Below are positions 14,330 through 25,374 of a stretch of DNA of 64,000 nucleotides, one piece after another. The translations under genes were made by a program, and so were the position numbers. A model generated the notes under the pieces. That model did no database searches. It saw only the letters and a program-made list of their open reading frames with translations, and was not told the DNA's origin. Every line of letters begins with the position of its first letter. The stretch's first letter is position 1. The stretch spans positions 50,538,122 to 50,602,121 of the forward strand of contig NC_134849.1 in the NCBI RefSeq assembly GCF_965363235.1. The letters are read 5' to 3'. Source of the stretch: Mytilus galloprovincialis (taxonomy: Eukaryota; Mollusca; Bivalvia; Mytilida; Mytilidae).

Positions 14330-14590
14330 TAATGCTCCATTTATTGGCATTATGTTTTTCTGGTCTGTGCGTACGTTCGTCCATTCGTCTGTTTGTTTGT
14401 CCGTTTGTCCAGCTTCAAGTTAAATAAAATTGAAACTTAGTACACATTTTCCCTATGGAATGATCTTTTTAATTCTAATGCCAAATTACAGTTTTATCCC
14501 ATTTTCATAGTCCACTAAACATAGAAAATGATAGTGTAGATGAGGCATCCGTGTACTAGGGACACATTCATGTTTCTTCAAATTTTCGTC
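14330..14590 (+). repeat. Dispersed repeat family D copy, nested in the TIR transposon
   Basis: Begins 'atgctccatttattggcat', passes through a 'cgtccattcgtctgtttg' run of degenerate tetranucleotides and ends 'ccgtgtactagggacacatt'. Other copies are at about 21,535-21,830 and 49,700-49,920 (reverse) and 59,710-59,900 (forward). Confidence 0.75.
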
Positions 14591-15220
14591 GTATCGCTGT
14601 AAATTTGTGTTAAAATGTTAACGTCGATATCAATAAATATTTCATTGTTTACGAGAAATATGCAATTTACTATCATTGTTATAAATCCTAAATATGGCCA
14701 ATTATATTATAGTTTAAAAAAAGAAATTTATGAAACATATTTATATCCGCTAACCGAGCCCCTATTGAGATCGACAAACTCAACAAAAAAGCTTTGAATA
14801 CAATACGGATATTTCTTAGAATTGATGGTCATCCTATAAAAGTTACGGTCGTCCTATATAAATTACAGTCAGTCTTTACAAATTACGGTCATCCTTTACA
14901 AGTTACGGTCATCTTTTTACCAATCACGGTCATCCTTGTTTTATGTTACGGTCATCTTGAAAATATTTTGATTATGATTTACGGTCATCTTAACGATTTT
15001 TTCAAATCGAATTTCCCGTTTCATGCACATTTCTCGGAAGTAATTAGTGATTTTCGAGTGATTCTTTTATAAATTTACATCGTTTCAATGTATGATTTGT
15101 AAAGAAAATGATATAGAAACACTTTAACAGACAATACAGAAACTGACCTATTTTTTCATCCGACATCTTGGGATGACCGTGAATGCAGTTACGGTCATCA
15201 GCTTTACCCCAGTGACTATT

Positions 15221-15640
15221 AGAGCAGAAACTTCAAACGTAACAGAATATTGAATTTCCCGCGGTTTCGTCGGGTAACACTATTTGAAAAGAAACATCTG
15301 ACTTAATGGAACATTAATTTTTTTCGTGGCTTTTGTTAGGTATCACAATTCTAGCAGAAACTTCCGACTTAACGGAGCAATGCATTTCCCGCAGTTTTTG
15401 TCGGGTATCTTAATTGGAACAGAAACTTTTGACTTAATGTAACACTGGATTTTCCAATGTCGGATATCGCTATCTGTGCAGAAACTTGTGACTTAACGGA
15501 GCAATGTATTTCCCGCAGTTTTTGTCGGGTATCTTAATTGGAACAGAAATTTTTGACTTAATGTAACACTTGATTTTCCAACGTTTTTTGGGGTATCACA
15601 ATTGGAGTAGAAATTTTACGTAATAGTCCGAATGGGATAA
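15221..15640 (+). repeat. 66-bp minisatellite array, middle block
   Basis: About six copies of the same unit as 11505-12195, same orientation, starting at the right flank of the transposon. Two neighbouring pairs ('gcagtttttgtcgggtatct' with 'ttaattggaacagaa') are nearly identical over more than 100 bp, suggesting recent slippage. Confidence 0.85.
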
Positions 15641-15982
15641 CTATTTTAAATTCAGCTTTTTTTTTTTTTTTTTAGATTAGACGAAAAGCCATAATTTACA
15701 ATTCCTAAAATCTAGTTTAGATCGTCACACAACCATCATAATACTCTTTATATATTACTATTATATAATATATACCCTTAATGACCCCCAAACTCGATGT
15801 TTAAATATGAAAACAGGACCCACACTAAATCGCCACTTTCTAAAAAATCGTCCACTTCTGGTTTATCAAATTGCCTTATTTATGAAAAGGGTTAAAATCC
15901 CACTGAACACAGGTCTGCCAACTCGCCCAACTTATTAAAATATCTTGCTTCCTTTAAATATGTTAAATTACTAAGAGTCAGA

Positions 15983-16095
15983 ACCCAGACATCCTGGTGT
16001 AGGGGAATGTGTCGTGGGGTGATATGCTAAGTGTCTTTAGTTTGAATCCCAGCATAGACAATGGATTTTTTCACGTAGATTTTGAACGTGTGTCT
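15983..16095 (+). repeat. tRNA-derived SINE-like element
   Basis: 'tggtgtaggggaatgtg' (box A-like) and 'agtttgaatccc' (box B-like) are about 35 bases apart. They lie in the block that interrupts the 66-bp array (15,640-16,200). A tail with no clear T-run follows. Confidence 0.45.
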
Positions 16096-16199
16096 TTTCT
16101 AAATTAATATTTCTCTAAGTTTATTGTGGATAAGCCATTCCCGCTAAATGTTTCAACACTAAGAAAGCATGCAAAAACAAAGAAACTCAAGCTGGGTCG

Positions 16200-16720
16200 A
16201 TCTGGTAGGGATGATCCCGCGCTTTTTGTCGGGCATCACTATTTGAGCAGACGGTATTTACTTAAAGGAGCATTGGGTTCGCCAAAGGTTTTTGTTGGGT
16301 ATTCATATTGGGGCAGGAATTTCTAACATAACGGAGCATGGATTCCCCTGCGGTTATTGTCGGGTGTCACTATAGGAGCATGGACATCTGACTGAACGGA
16401 GCATTGAATTTCCCTGCGGGTTTTGTCCGGAATCACTATCTAAGAAGAAACCACCGACTAAACGGAGCAATTGATTTCCCGCAGTTTTTGTCGGGTATAC
16501 CAATTTGAGCAGAAACTTCTGTCTTAATGTAGCATTGGATGTTCCCACTCTTTTTTTTTGGGGGGGGGGGAAGGGGGGTAATCACCATTGGAGCAGAAAC
16601 TTCTGACTTAAAGGAGCAATTGATTTCCTTGTGGATGTTGTCGAGTATCACCATTGGATCAAAAACTTCTGATTTAATGTAGCATTGGATTTCTTCCTGT
16701 TTTTGTCGGTCTCTTGTCTT
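16200..16720 (+). repeat. 66-bp minisatellite array, right block
   Basis: About eight copies of the 66-bp unit ('gtcgggcatcactatttgag', 'cggagcaattgatttcccgc'). One copy holds a T-run followed by a long G-run near 16,550-16,578. Confidence 0.85.
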
Positions 16721-18000
16721 ATGCTATAATGTTTTCTATCCTTTATCAGCATATGCTCGTGTGTAATTAGTCTTTTTACTTGCTTTAAGTGAAAACATTG
16801 AGTATTTGAGGTTGGTGTGTTATGCTATGGTATGCTGTAGTGTCCTGTTTTTTTTTTTTTTTTTTTTTGGTGGTTACTAGTTATTCTCTGCATATATTCT
16901 TAAATGAATCGCTTACTCGTTGTATCTTGTTATGTTCGTTCCAACATATTCAAATTTCAAATATTGTTTAATTCTAAATATATCACACTTTTCCCTGATA
17001 TAGTTATGATAGAAACAATAAGACCAGTGTTTCCTGTTGCCAGTAAATATTTTTTTTCCGGGTCCGATTACCAGCAAAGCAATATAATGGATTTTACTTT
17101 CCTCTGACCTTTGTAAATCTTGCATGTATGTTTTTTAATTTTAGTTCAGTTTAGTATGACGTCCATTTCCCCTGAATTAGTACGAATTTTTGTTTAGGGG
17201 TCAGCTGAAGTTTAAGACTCATTGGTGGCCTTCTGTTGTTTGTTTTACTCTTTTGTCGGGTTGTTGTCTCTTTGACACATCCCCCATTCCCATTCCCGAT
17301 TTCAAGTTAGGCTAGTTTCAACGTCAATGGGTCATGGCTGAGGGGACAAGGTCAAATGATCAAATTAGAATTAGCAATGCTTTTTTAACGATCAAATATA
17401 ATAGATTTACCATAAGTTGTTTCTCTGAAAAAGACATATTACAATTGTGACGCCATCTACGCCGCCGACACCGAAACATCATAGATCAGCATATGCAAGT
17501 TTCGCTTTTGGACTCCGTCAAAGCGAGATAATGATTTATGCTCTTGGTTTTCTCTTTTGAATTCGTTCATCTTTTGTCATAAACGGGCATTTCATAGCTT
17601 ACTATTCTTTGTGAGTTTGCTCATGGTTGAAGGTTGTGTATGCTGTGACCTATAATTGTTAGATCTTTGTCCCACTTTGGTTATTTTATGACAAGTTGTT
17701 TCATTGGCATTTATACCACATCTAATTATTTATATCCAGGTGAATCTATTTTTATAATTTTAATTTTTGAAATAAGACATACTCTTGTGGACAGTTGTCT
17801 CATTGGCAATCATACCACATCTTCTTTTTATATACAGTATGTGTATATTATAGTTTAAGACATCAGATAATTATTATTATATATATCACACCTTTAAAGG
17901 AATTAATGTGTTATGTGCAGAAACCTTGTTATAAGCCAGGACAGCACTCTGATTTCTCTATCATATTAATGTAAATTAAATGTAACCTTTATCTCAAAAG
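16721..18000. repeat. Dispersed repeats without genes
   Basis: 17,130-17,300 is a common repeat ('gtcgggttgttgtctctttg'). 17,440-17,530 carries 'cgccatctacgccgccgaca'. 17,560-17,860 is a diverged family A copy in which the segment ending in 'tcattggcatttataccaca' occurs twice. No coding exon was recognised. Confidence 0.6.
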
Positions 18001-18269
18001 CACCGTTTCACTTTAGAAAATGAATAAAACAAATAGAAATGAGCTGAAATTGTTTAATGGCATTTTAAAAGACGTTAAAACAATTTGTAGTACATGTACA
18101 CTGTATATAAAATGTACACTTTACATAAAATTGAATTAGTACAGGTACACCAATATAAAAACTTCTTTCCATAAAACAGTGATTATCATTAAATATTCTA
18201 TTTACAAATAAAAATCATAACAAAACTAAAACTTAGCACTATAATGTGTTTTTGATCATGCCTTATATG

Positions 18270-21200
18270 TCAAGTTGTATTCCAATTAACCGAGGCTAAT
18301 GTTTGACCGGAAAACTGCTCGCACTTGTTCTGTGAGGACAACTGCAAATAGTTTATCTGATTTTCAGCTGATTGACATCCGTACGAATCATACTGATAGG
18401 GTGTATGAGAAATAGAAGGTACCGGAAACTGTCCAAAATCGTAACTTCCGGTTTGTGGAATATACAATGGCGGTTGCGGATAAGCACGTGGTAAAAACAT
18501 ATTATGTTGAGTGTTCATTGGGCTGTTCATTGATGATTGTAAATATGGCAATGTCAGTGGTTTAGAATTTGCTTGGGCAAACTGTGCATAGCAAACAGGA
18601 CTCTCCATTGGAACTTGAAACGTTGGAGGCGATAATGAAGGGAACAGTGGCGGTGAAAATGAATGTGTATACACAGATGGTGCTTGAGAAAAACGCTGCT
18701 GTGAGAACGAAGTGACAACGGGTGTCGACGCGAACGATGCTGGAACTGACGGAAATGTGGATGAAAATGAAGATCCTGTAAATGTATCAGTGTCATAAGT
18801 TACATTTCCTGTTATCGGCGATAATGACGGTGAAATCGATAACGGACTGACATGCCCCAAATCCGGAAGCTCTGGAGTTTTCCGTGTATCGTCGAGTATC
18901 GATGAATTGACTGTTAAATACGAAGCATTCAATCCACATCCTTTGTTTGTCAAATTGTTGTGTTTCTGTCGTTTTTCCTCGGGGCTTGAGTCGGAAAAGC
19001 TTTCATTTCCACTGTCTCTACTATTATTAACTGTCCGTCTTTGAATTTTTGGTAGACTTTGGTCTAAAATTCCACTATCAGATAAATTCGGTCCATAATG
19101 CACAGTACGTGTTGGTACATGCATATCTTGTTTTGTAACAAAGGGGTTACCCGCTGATTCTTGGTTAGTAACAACTACTGGTGTGTTGGTTTGTGACGAA
19201 TTCATAATGTTAACAGTCGATGCTAAACCTGGGATAAAACAAGCCTGTGCCTCCAACACTTTTCCAGGTGACTGTGTTGCAATTATCATTTGCTGAAAAA
19301 TTTCCATTTTTTTCTCCAAATACACAGCTACTTGATCCCAGAATTGTCCCGCATTTACACGGAAATATCCCCATCGAAGGGTGTTTGTCCCACTTTCTGA
19401 ATCTACATTCGGACGATAGTCTCCTCTAGCAAAATTAACTATACTTCCAGGAACTATGCACCATAAATACGTTGATCTGTTGAGATTATGATTCCCACTT
19501 GATCCCCTACCAATAGCAATCTTTGTAAAACATTTTGTTTTTGAAAGACTATGGCGGACAGCATTACACCAATGTTTCCGAGCAGAACTCCGGAAGTATG
19601 AAAATCTATTTTTGATATATTTATAAATTTCTGTTATCGGTAAACAAAAGTTTGGTGATCGAAGTATCGAAAGGTAGATCATTTCTGTGTAAGAGTAATT
19701 TGGTTTCTTGTCCGCTTTGTCTTCTTGGTCCAATCTTTCATATACCGTTACAAAATCGTCCATAACTGTTCGTAGTTCCGTTTCTGCTGCTGATAAAACA
19801 GAGGGCGTTGTCAGTCTTGATGCCATACCTAAAGAAAAAAACAGCCACACATAAATATTTAATTTGGACTTTAAGAATGAATCATAAATGCATGACAGAA
19901 ATTGTAATATACAAATCTAAAATGTTTGCAATAACTTCAACTGCATGTTGATTTTATAAATTGTTCGATTGGTTGTTAGTTTTTAATGCAACTTTTAGTA
20001 CTTTTGTCTATACCGTGGATACGGGGCGCCGAATGGGACTCCAGTGGTTTTGTACACAATTCAATTCTGTCATAACAAAATCATTTTCGTCTCACAAAAC
20101 GATGTGATACAGACTTGTTTTATGAGAACTTCAATTTTGTGATGACAAAATTCATTTTTGTAGACAAAATTCATTTTTTTCATAACGATTTTGTCAAATA
20201 GGTATGCAAGTAGACAAAATTGACTTTTGTGACAAAATTGAATTTCGAGTACAAAACCACAAGAGTCCCATTCGGCGCCCCGTAGTGGCAGACAGTTTAT
20301 AATGATGGAGAGATTCGCCGTGTATCGACAGAGAAATGGCAATCTTAGTCAATTGAGATCAGAGTCTCTTGGTAAGAAAAACGTTTTTGTGAAGTTCTTT
20401 CTACAAACTAAAAGGTTAATTTTTGTTACATTTGTCAGAATAGTAAGAAAAATAAAGGTTACAATATATGTTCTATATTCATTCTAGAGCGGCTGTCTAC
20501 TGCTTATGATGAACTGATAGTATTATCTAATTCAGAAATAAATTCTATTTACAGTCGACAATATGTATACAATCAGCAAAATAAAACAGAGCTGAAGAAA
20601 GATCTGACATCCGACTGTAATATGTTGTTTAAGTATCGAAAATTTCAATGAAAACGAAAAAACTGATGTCTGAATAAATTAAAAACATAAACCTTAAAGT
20701 GAGTGCCGACGAAAAAAACAACGTCGATAACTGAAACTATGATCGTTTTGTCTCGCTTAAACACAATACAAAATGTGTGATGGAAACTTAAAGGGTGCGC
20801 GACTTCAGGTCAACTTTATTTGATACAACCCTTGATTCACAACTGCCATGATTTAATTATTATATTTGTAGATTAAAAATGCGAACTATCACCACTAACA
20901 ACTTTCTTTTTTTAGTTTACTCAATGATGTTTTGGTACAAACGTTTTTTTTTACGAATAAAATTATTTTATTTTCTAGAGTATTGCACACTTTACAGAGA
21001 GTGAAATGCGCAGCATGCAATTTTCCATGCCCAATAACGGCTTTCTTGTGGTTCTTTAATCCATCAATCGTCATTTTAATATTACCTAAATTAGCAAAAT
21101 CACTTTAAAACTTACCGAACTAAATAACTATATTTTTTAGGGATGGATGGGGTCAATTACCAACAGCATAGTGTATTGCACAAAAGCAAAAAAAAATATA

Positions 21201-22209
21201 AATTCACATAACCAATTCAAGTTCTTTGACTACAGTTATTCTGTGTCAGAAACCTAGTATATGTCAAATATTGAATTACAATCCAAATTCAAACCTGTAT
21301 CAAGTGCGAATATTGTGTGCATGTTTCAGGGTTGGGCCTCTGTGGTCGTATCAAGCTGCGCGCAGCGAAGCAATTTATTGTTTTTGTTATATGTCACAAA
21401 CTGTAAAGTAATAAAATGTTGAATTGAATTGATTATACTGAATTCACACAGTCAATCTGTTAAAAAGAACATTGCTCACATTGATTTATAATTATACAAC
21501 TGGTAGTTTATAATCCTTCCTAAAAAAAAAATAAACAAGAATGTGTCCCCAGTACACAGATGCCCCATCCGCACTATCATTTTCTATGTTCAGTGGACCG
21601 TGAAAATGGGATAAAATCACTAATTTGGCATTAAAATCAGAAAGATCATATCATAGGGAACATGTTTACTAAGTTTCAAGTTAATTGAACTTCAACTTCA
21701 TCAAAAACTACCTCGACCAAACCTTTAACCTGAAGCGGGATGAACGAACGGACGGACGGACGAACAGAACAAACGAACGGACGCACAGACCAGAAAACAT
21801 AAGGCTCATAAATGGGGCATAAAAAATAGCATATATGACCGGGAGCATACAAACGATATTACATATGCCCTGAACAGCAAATGGAAATATATTCGTGAAT
21901 TGGTTTAACCAGAAAGTTTTTATCGTTATACAATGAACTTATAGAATCAATTTAATCTAATGTAGAAACTTAAGATTATTTTGGTATACTCTTTAATTCT
22001 GATGTTTTAAGGTGGTACCTCCCTGTAGTGTCAGAATTTTTGACTATGTCATAGCGATCAATATATTCGCACGATTGCACAGATTTGACAGTTTTAAATA
22101 AATCAAAGAAACTTTATGTGAACTCACCTATAAGTGATGCCATTTTGGGATGACATTGGCTTGCATCTTTCAGATCTGTGTCTGTGTCTTCTCGTTTGCG
22201 CTTGACCAT
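18270..22209 (-). CDS. Forkhead (Fox) transcription factor, divergent, FoxN-like, 2 coding exons
   Basis: A nuclear DNA-binding regulator by family. Coding exons are 22209-22128 and 19828-18270. The junction is ATA-G|gtgagt (donor) and ...tttttctttag|GT (acceptor), phase 1, giving Gly28. The joined protein is 546 aa. Exon 1 gives MVKRKRED..., a basic, NLS-like start. The forkhead domain spans about 69-168: KPNYSYTEM start, LPITEIYKYI helix 2, recognition helix HWCNAVRHSLSKTKCF, then a wing longer than usual before STYLWCIVPG. The remaining 380 residues are Ser/Pro/Thr/Gln-rich and low complexity, as in activation tails. 'LWCI' after the wing recalls FoxN2/3, but class assignment is uncertain. 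The long open frame continues eight codons upstream of the acceptor; that part is intron. A variant poly(A) signal ATTAAA lies near 18,053-18,058. The 2.3-kb intron holds a MITE and a nested gene. Confidence 0.93.
20022..20282. mobile_element. Palindromic MITE (261 bp) in the forkhead intron, TA target site
   Basis: The ends 'cggggcgccgaatgggact' and its complement form a near-perfect inverted repeat, flanked by TA on both sides (20020-20021 and 20283-20284). The interior repeats 'gacaaaatt' and 'cattttt' motifs in both directions. TA target and TIR-only structure suggest a Tc1/mariner-type MITE. It ends 20 bp upstream of the start codon of the nested small gene. Confidence 0.75.
20302..20651 (+). 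CDS. Small two-exon gene, 77-aa protein of unknown function, nested in the forkhead intron
   Basis: Not recognised. Exon 1 is 20302-20371 and exon 2 is 20488-20651. The 116-bp intron has good signals: CTTG|gtaaga and ttcattctag|AG. Phase 1 makes Glu24, and the joined frame runs to TGA without interruption. The protein starts MMERFAVYRQ (a second Met follows directly, so the true start could be 20305). It is charged, with probable helices (RLSTAYDELIVLSNSEI, NKTELKKDL), and ends KYRKFQ. It has no signal peptide, membrane segment or cysteine pattern. AATAAA lies 22 bases after the stop. It is transcribed against the surrounding forkhead gene, entirely inside its intron 1. It could be a conserved small cytosolic protein or a chance two-exon frame; the intron signals and poly(A) signal favour a gene. 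Confidence 0.62.
20673..20678 (+). terminator. Poly(A) signal AATAAA of the nested small gene
   Basis: AATAAA within 'tctgaataaattaa', 22 bases beyond the TGA at 20651. Confidence 0.5.
20700..22127. repeat. Rest of the forkhead intron: dispersed repeats
   Basis: About 21,230-21,380 is a family C fragment ('gttgggcctctgtggtcgta'). About 21,535-21,830 is a reverse family D copy ('tgtccccagtacacagatgc' to 'ataaatggggcat') with a run of 'aacggacg' repeats. No further exon was seen. Confidence 0.65.
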
Positions 22210-22950
22210 GTTTAGGCTTTCAGCTTGTGTGTTCAAAGAATTAACTCGACGTCAAATCCCTCAGCTTGTATGATATAAAGTGAAGATGGAATATCTTATA
22301 ACTAAACTTTAACTCTTCTGTGACACTTTTTTGTTGTCAAATATGAGCTTTCGATGGCACTTTGAACTCATTTCAAAACTTGCACGAGAAATATACATGT
22401 GTCATTTTCATCACGTGGGTGTCTTTTTCGTGATTAAAAAGTGTTCAAATTTCTCAGTACCATACTTAGCTTGTTGTTGTTTTCTGATTGTTTGATTGCT
22501 TTGTTTACGTTTTGTTTGATTGCTGTGATTATGATAATACGTTAATTAGTTTTAAATCCAGGTACAAAATTAAGATAAGATTTTGAATTGAATTCTAGTG
22601 TTGAGTGACATCTTGAGAACATTGAGAAATTTAAATATTACAATGCAAAAAAAAAAAAATGAAATTTTAATTTATTTTTTTTTTGGTTTTGGTTTATTTT
22701 TTATCTTATATAACTTATTCCAAACTTTTATAAAAAAAAAAGCGAGGTAAAACAAATATGATAAAAAATAAATAATTAATTTTTCTAGGAAAAAAAGTAT
22801 TGTAAATATCAAGTAGCCCGTCATACATCAATTTTCAAAGTTTAGTACGTTTACTGTTGTTTGAAATTCATTTATATTCTAACTTATTTGACTTGTTTCT
22901 GAATGCATTGGTACATTGTTTTTTTTTCAAATGCACATATTATTATAGTA
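22210..22950. other. 5' flank of the forkhead gene
   Basis: AT-rich, no exon recognised. It must hold the forkhead 5' UTR and perhaps promoter, but I see no decisive TATA box or initiator. Long A- and T-runs lie at 22,640-22,800. Confidence 0.35.
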
Positions 22951-23126
22951 TTAATGAATGGGTGTTTTTATAATGGCCCTGTTATATGTCCAAGGTCTGT
23001 TATAATGGTCGAGGAAGTCTGTAATGGCCTGAGGCAACGCCGAGGGCCATTACAGACTTCCGAGGCCATTATTACTGACCGAGGACATATAATAGAGCCA
23101 TTATAAAAACACCCATTTCTTAATAC
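22948..23126. mobile_element. Giant palindrome (MITE-like), about 80-bp arms
   Basis: 'gggtgtttttataatggc' at the left and its complement at the right enclose arms that pair almost throughout, around a short centre 'cctgaggcaacgccgagg'. The arms contain 'ggccattacagacttcc', the same phrase that is tandemly repeated at 23,400-23,480. A hairpin transcript or a hairpin-type MITE would look like this. No coding capacity. Confidence 0.8.
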
Positions 23127-23399
23127 ATTTATTAACCAACATTTATTAACCAACTGAATAAAAGTGTATGTGTTAATATACCAAATATCCAAGAAATTAA
23201 GTTGACAGAAGTTATGTGTTGAAAAACAGGAGGAACAGTGATCCCTATATATGGTTCTTTAATGTTGGTTGCTGGTTACTAAATAAAATAAAATACAAAA
23301 AAGTATTATACTCTTTACAACTTAATTTTATTAACTTTATTAAAAACTCTAACTGTGCTTTATACAGACAAACCGGGCATTAATACAGTCATTACAAAA

Positions 23400-23482
23400 A
23401 AAAACAGGGCCATTACAGAAAAAACAGGGCCATTACAGAAAAACAGGGCCATTACAGAAAAAACAGGGCCATTACAGAAAAT
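23400..23482. repeat. Short tandem repeat of 'cagggccattacagaaaa'
   Basis: Four direct copies of about 20 bp, differing only in A-run length. The core 'ggccattacaga' is also in the arms of the palindrome 280 bp upstream, so the array probably grew from a broken palindrome copy. Confidence 0.85.
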
Positions 23483-23884
23483 ATGTTATTTTTAATAACC
23501 AGTCATTTTTGGCAATAATGTACTTAGTTGGTTAATAATCAGATGTATTACTATTTTCTTGTTATGACAACACGTGCATTGCAAAAACAATTACAAAAAA
23601 ATAAAACACTACTAAATAACCGAGTACACGCTATACTAAAAAAAATGTTCACATGCAGTTTCAGTAATTCTAAAAATTATTGAACATTATTTCATATCTT
23701 CATTACTATTTTTTTTTTTCATTATTATTCGTTTCTATTTTCATTGAAATAGACAAGACAATTTATAACAACATAGGTACACGTATGGTGCTACAAGAGG
23801 ACAATGCTATAAAAAGGAATGTTGTCAAATTAGAGAATGATAACAGAGACATATAATACTAGTTCATATTATTATCCTGCAATT

Positions 23885-23965
23885 TGGGTGTTCTACTATA
23901 CAGATACAGCCCTACAGATATCGCTATGCTGTATCTGTATACTATACAGATATCGCTTAAAAGCT
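23885..23965. repeat. Inverted repeat rich in 'atacagata'
   Basis: 'tatacagatacagccctaca' and 'gctgtatctgtata' pair across a short loop; 'ctatacagatatcgct' follows. Non-coding. Confidence 0.5.
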
Positions 23966-24240
23966 CCGCCCACTGCCGGACTGAGTATTGTATGAACCTG
24001 TGTGACCTCAGAATGTGTATTGCAATCGCATTCCAATGACGTATCAATTGCGAATTAACGATTACTTTTATACGTTCTGTATGTTTTCTAATATTTTTTT
24101 AGAGCAATAAGAATTACACCAACTTTCTGATAATGTACACACATGAACAGCAGTCTTTTCTACGATGACAACTATCGATTTCAAAACTTGTGTATCATTG
24201 TGTAACAAAAACAACCAGTTCAATTTCAGCATGATGTTTA

Positions 24241-24534
24241 GGCAGCAACCATTTGATTTTCTGGGGGGGGGGGGGGGCTATGGTTTTTTTTCTGGACAAA
24301 TTTTTTTTTTTCGCCTGCGGCGAAAAACAATCTATTTTTTTCGCGACAAGTCGAAAACAATTTTTTTCTTTCAATTTTAGCATTACATATAGTGGCAGCT
24401 GAGGGTGAAAGAAACAATTTTTTTTTCTCAGAATTGAAAACAAATTATTTTTTTCTCCAAAAACTGGAAACAAACTTTTTTTCCACAAAAAAACATAGCC
24501 CCCCCCCCCCCCAGAAAATCAAATGGTTGCTGCC
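24241..24534. mobile_element. Harbinger-like palindromic MITE with poly-G/poly-C arms
   Basis: Inverted ends 'ggcagcaaccatttgatttt' with TTA on both flanks (24238-24240 and 24535-24537). The arms contain a G-run of about 15 and a matching C-run, then long T/A runs. A 3-bp TTA duplication fits the PIF/Harbinger target TWA. It has no transposase. The G/C homopolymers make this a likely assembly and sequencing trouble spot. Confidence 0.75.
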
Positions 24535-24844
24535 TTAATGAATGTCGAGTCTGAAGCGTAGGACAACTCGTACACTCCTGTTTCAAATTGGACAATGTTT
24601 TGTTTTTTGTTTTTACTGTTGAAATAAGTTGTTATGTTAAAATAAATAATTAATCACTTTGAGCGATGCATTATTGTTGACCATTTGAGATTCTTTTTTT
24701 TTTGCGAACCCATCTTCAGCTGAATGTGTGATTACTGAGTCGTACTACTACACGGGCCTCAAGGGATTTCAAATCGAAAATAAATGGAAAACATTTGTTT
24801 TTGTGTCTTTCAAAACCCAAATAATATACAGAATTAATTGCAGG

Positions 24845-24995
24845 ATAAAGACAATAACGGTTTAGTGTCTTTAAATATTCGGCTCGAAACAGGTGTAATA
24901 GCTCGCTAAAAGCTCGCATACACCTTGTTTCCTAGCCTCGTACAAATACAGCTGATATTTAAAGACACTAAACAGTTATTGTCTATTTATATGTC
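24845..24995. repeat. Inverted repeat of 'gacaataacggtttagtgtc'
   Basis: Left arm 'aagacaataacggtttagtg', right arm its near complement around 24,961-24,990, with a centre of about 90 bp containing two 'gctcgc' words. No target duplication was identified. Confidence 0.6.
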
Positions 24996-25220
24996 TCTGA
25001 TGATAATATTAAATTGCTAAAACTATGCTGCATATTTCAATAAGATCAAAATGTTATTTAGCGTGAATGTTGTTGTTAAAGGCATTTAAACAAAAAAAAA
25101 ATGAAAAATGTACATATTCTTTTTAAAAACTACAAAAATGTTTTAAGAAATCGTTAGAAGTACACACTAAAGAGCTGTCGGCAAATAAAGATTGAAAGAA
25201 GTTTTCTACATTCATGTCTA

Positions 25221-25226
25221 TTTATT
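25221..25226 (-). terminator. Poly(A) signal AATAAA (minus) for the orphan terminal exon
   Basis: 'tctatttattttat' read on the minus strand gives two overlapping AATAAA-like words about 150 bases beyond the stop at 25375. Confidence 0.45.
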
Positions 25227-25374
25227 TTATATTTTCGTTGTTCGCGTTTGGTGCATATAATATCTGTTTTCGTGAATCCTTTCGTATATACATCAGGATG
25301 TAATGTTCGAATTCGATCGTCCTTTGAATTGGTTTACCGTTGATAATTTCGAGCCCTTTTTTGCTTTTTTTCCC

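Larger units (their letters stand above)
12196..15214. mobile_element. 3.0-kb non-autonomous DNA transposon with long TIRs and 6-bp target duplication
   Basis: The ends are inverted copies of each other ('cactggggtaaagctgatga' at the left, its complement at the right). The TIRs extend about 380-410 bp: left 12196-12572, right about 14802-15214. The flanks are 'actatt' at 12190-12195 and 15215-15220, and joining them restores a normal unit of the surrounding 66-bp array, which proves the insertion. The TIRs carry about seven copies of 'gatgaccgtaa', possibly subterminal transposase sites. The interior shows no transposase and holds nested dispersed repeats (family A near 13,890-14,045, family D near 14,330-14,590). 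A 6-bp duplication fits IS3EU or Dada-like superfamilies; hAT (8 bp), mariner (TA) and piggyBac (TTAA) do not fit. The superfamily remains open. Confidence 0.88.

Noticed and set aside
12196-15214. A Polinton-type element (long TIR and 6-bp duplication)
   Set aside because: The ends are CACTG...CAGTG rather than AG...TC, the length is only 3 kb and no part of the expected gene set is present.
18554-18796. 80-aa His-rich frame
   Set aside because: A shadow of the forkhead Ser/Pro-rich tail in another frame.
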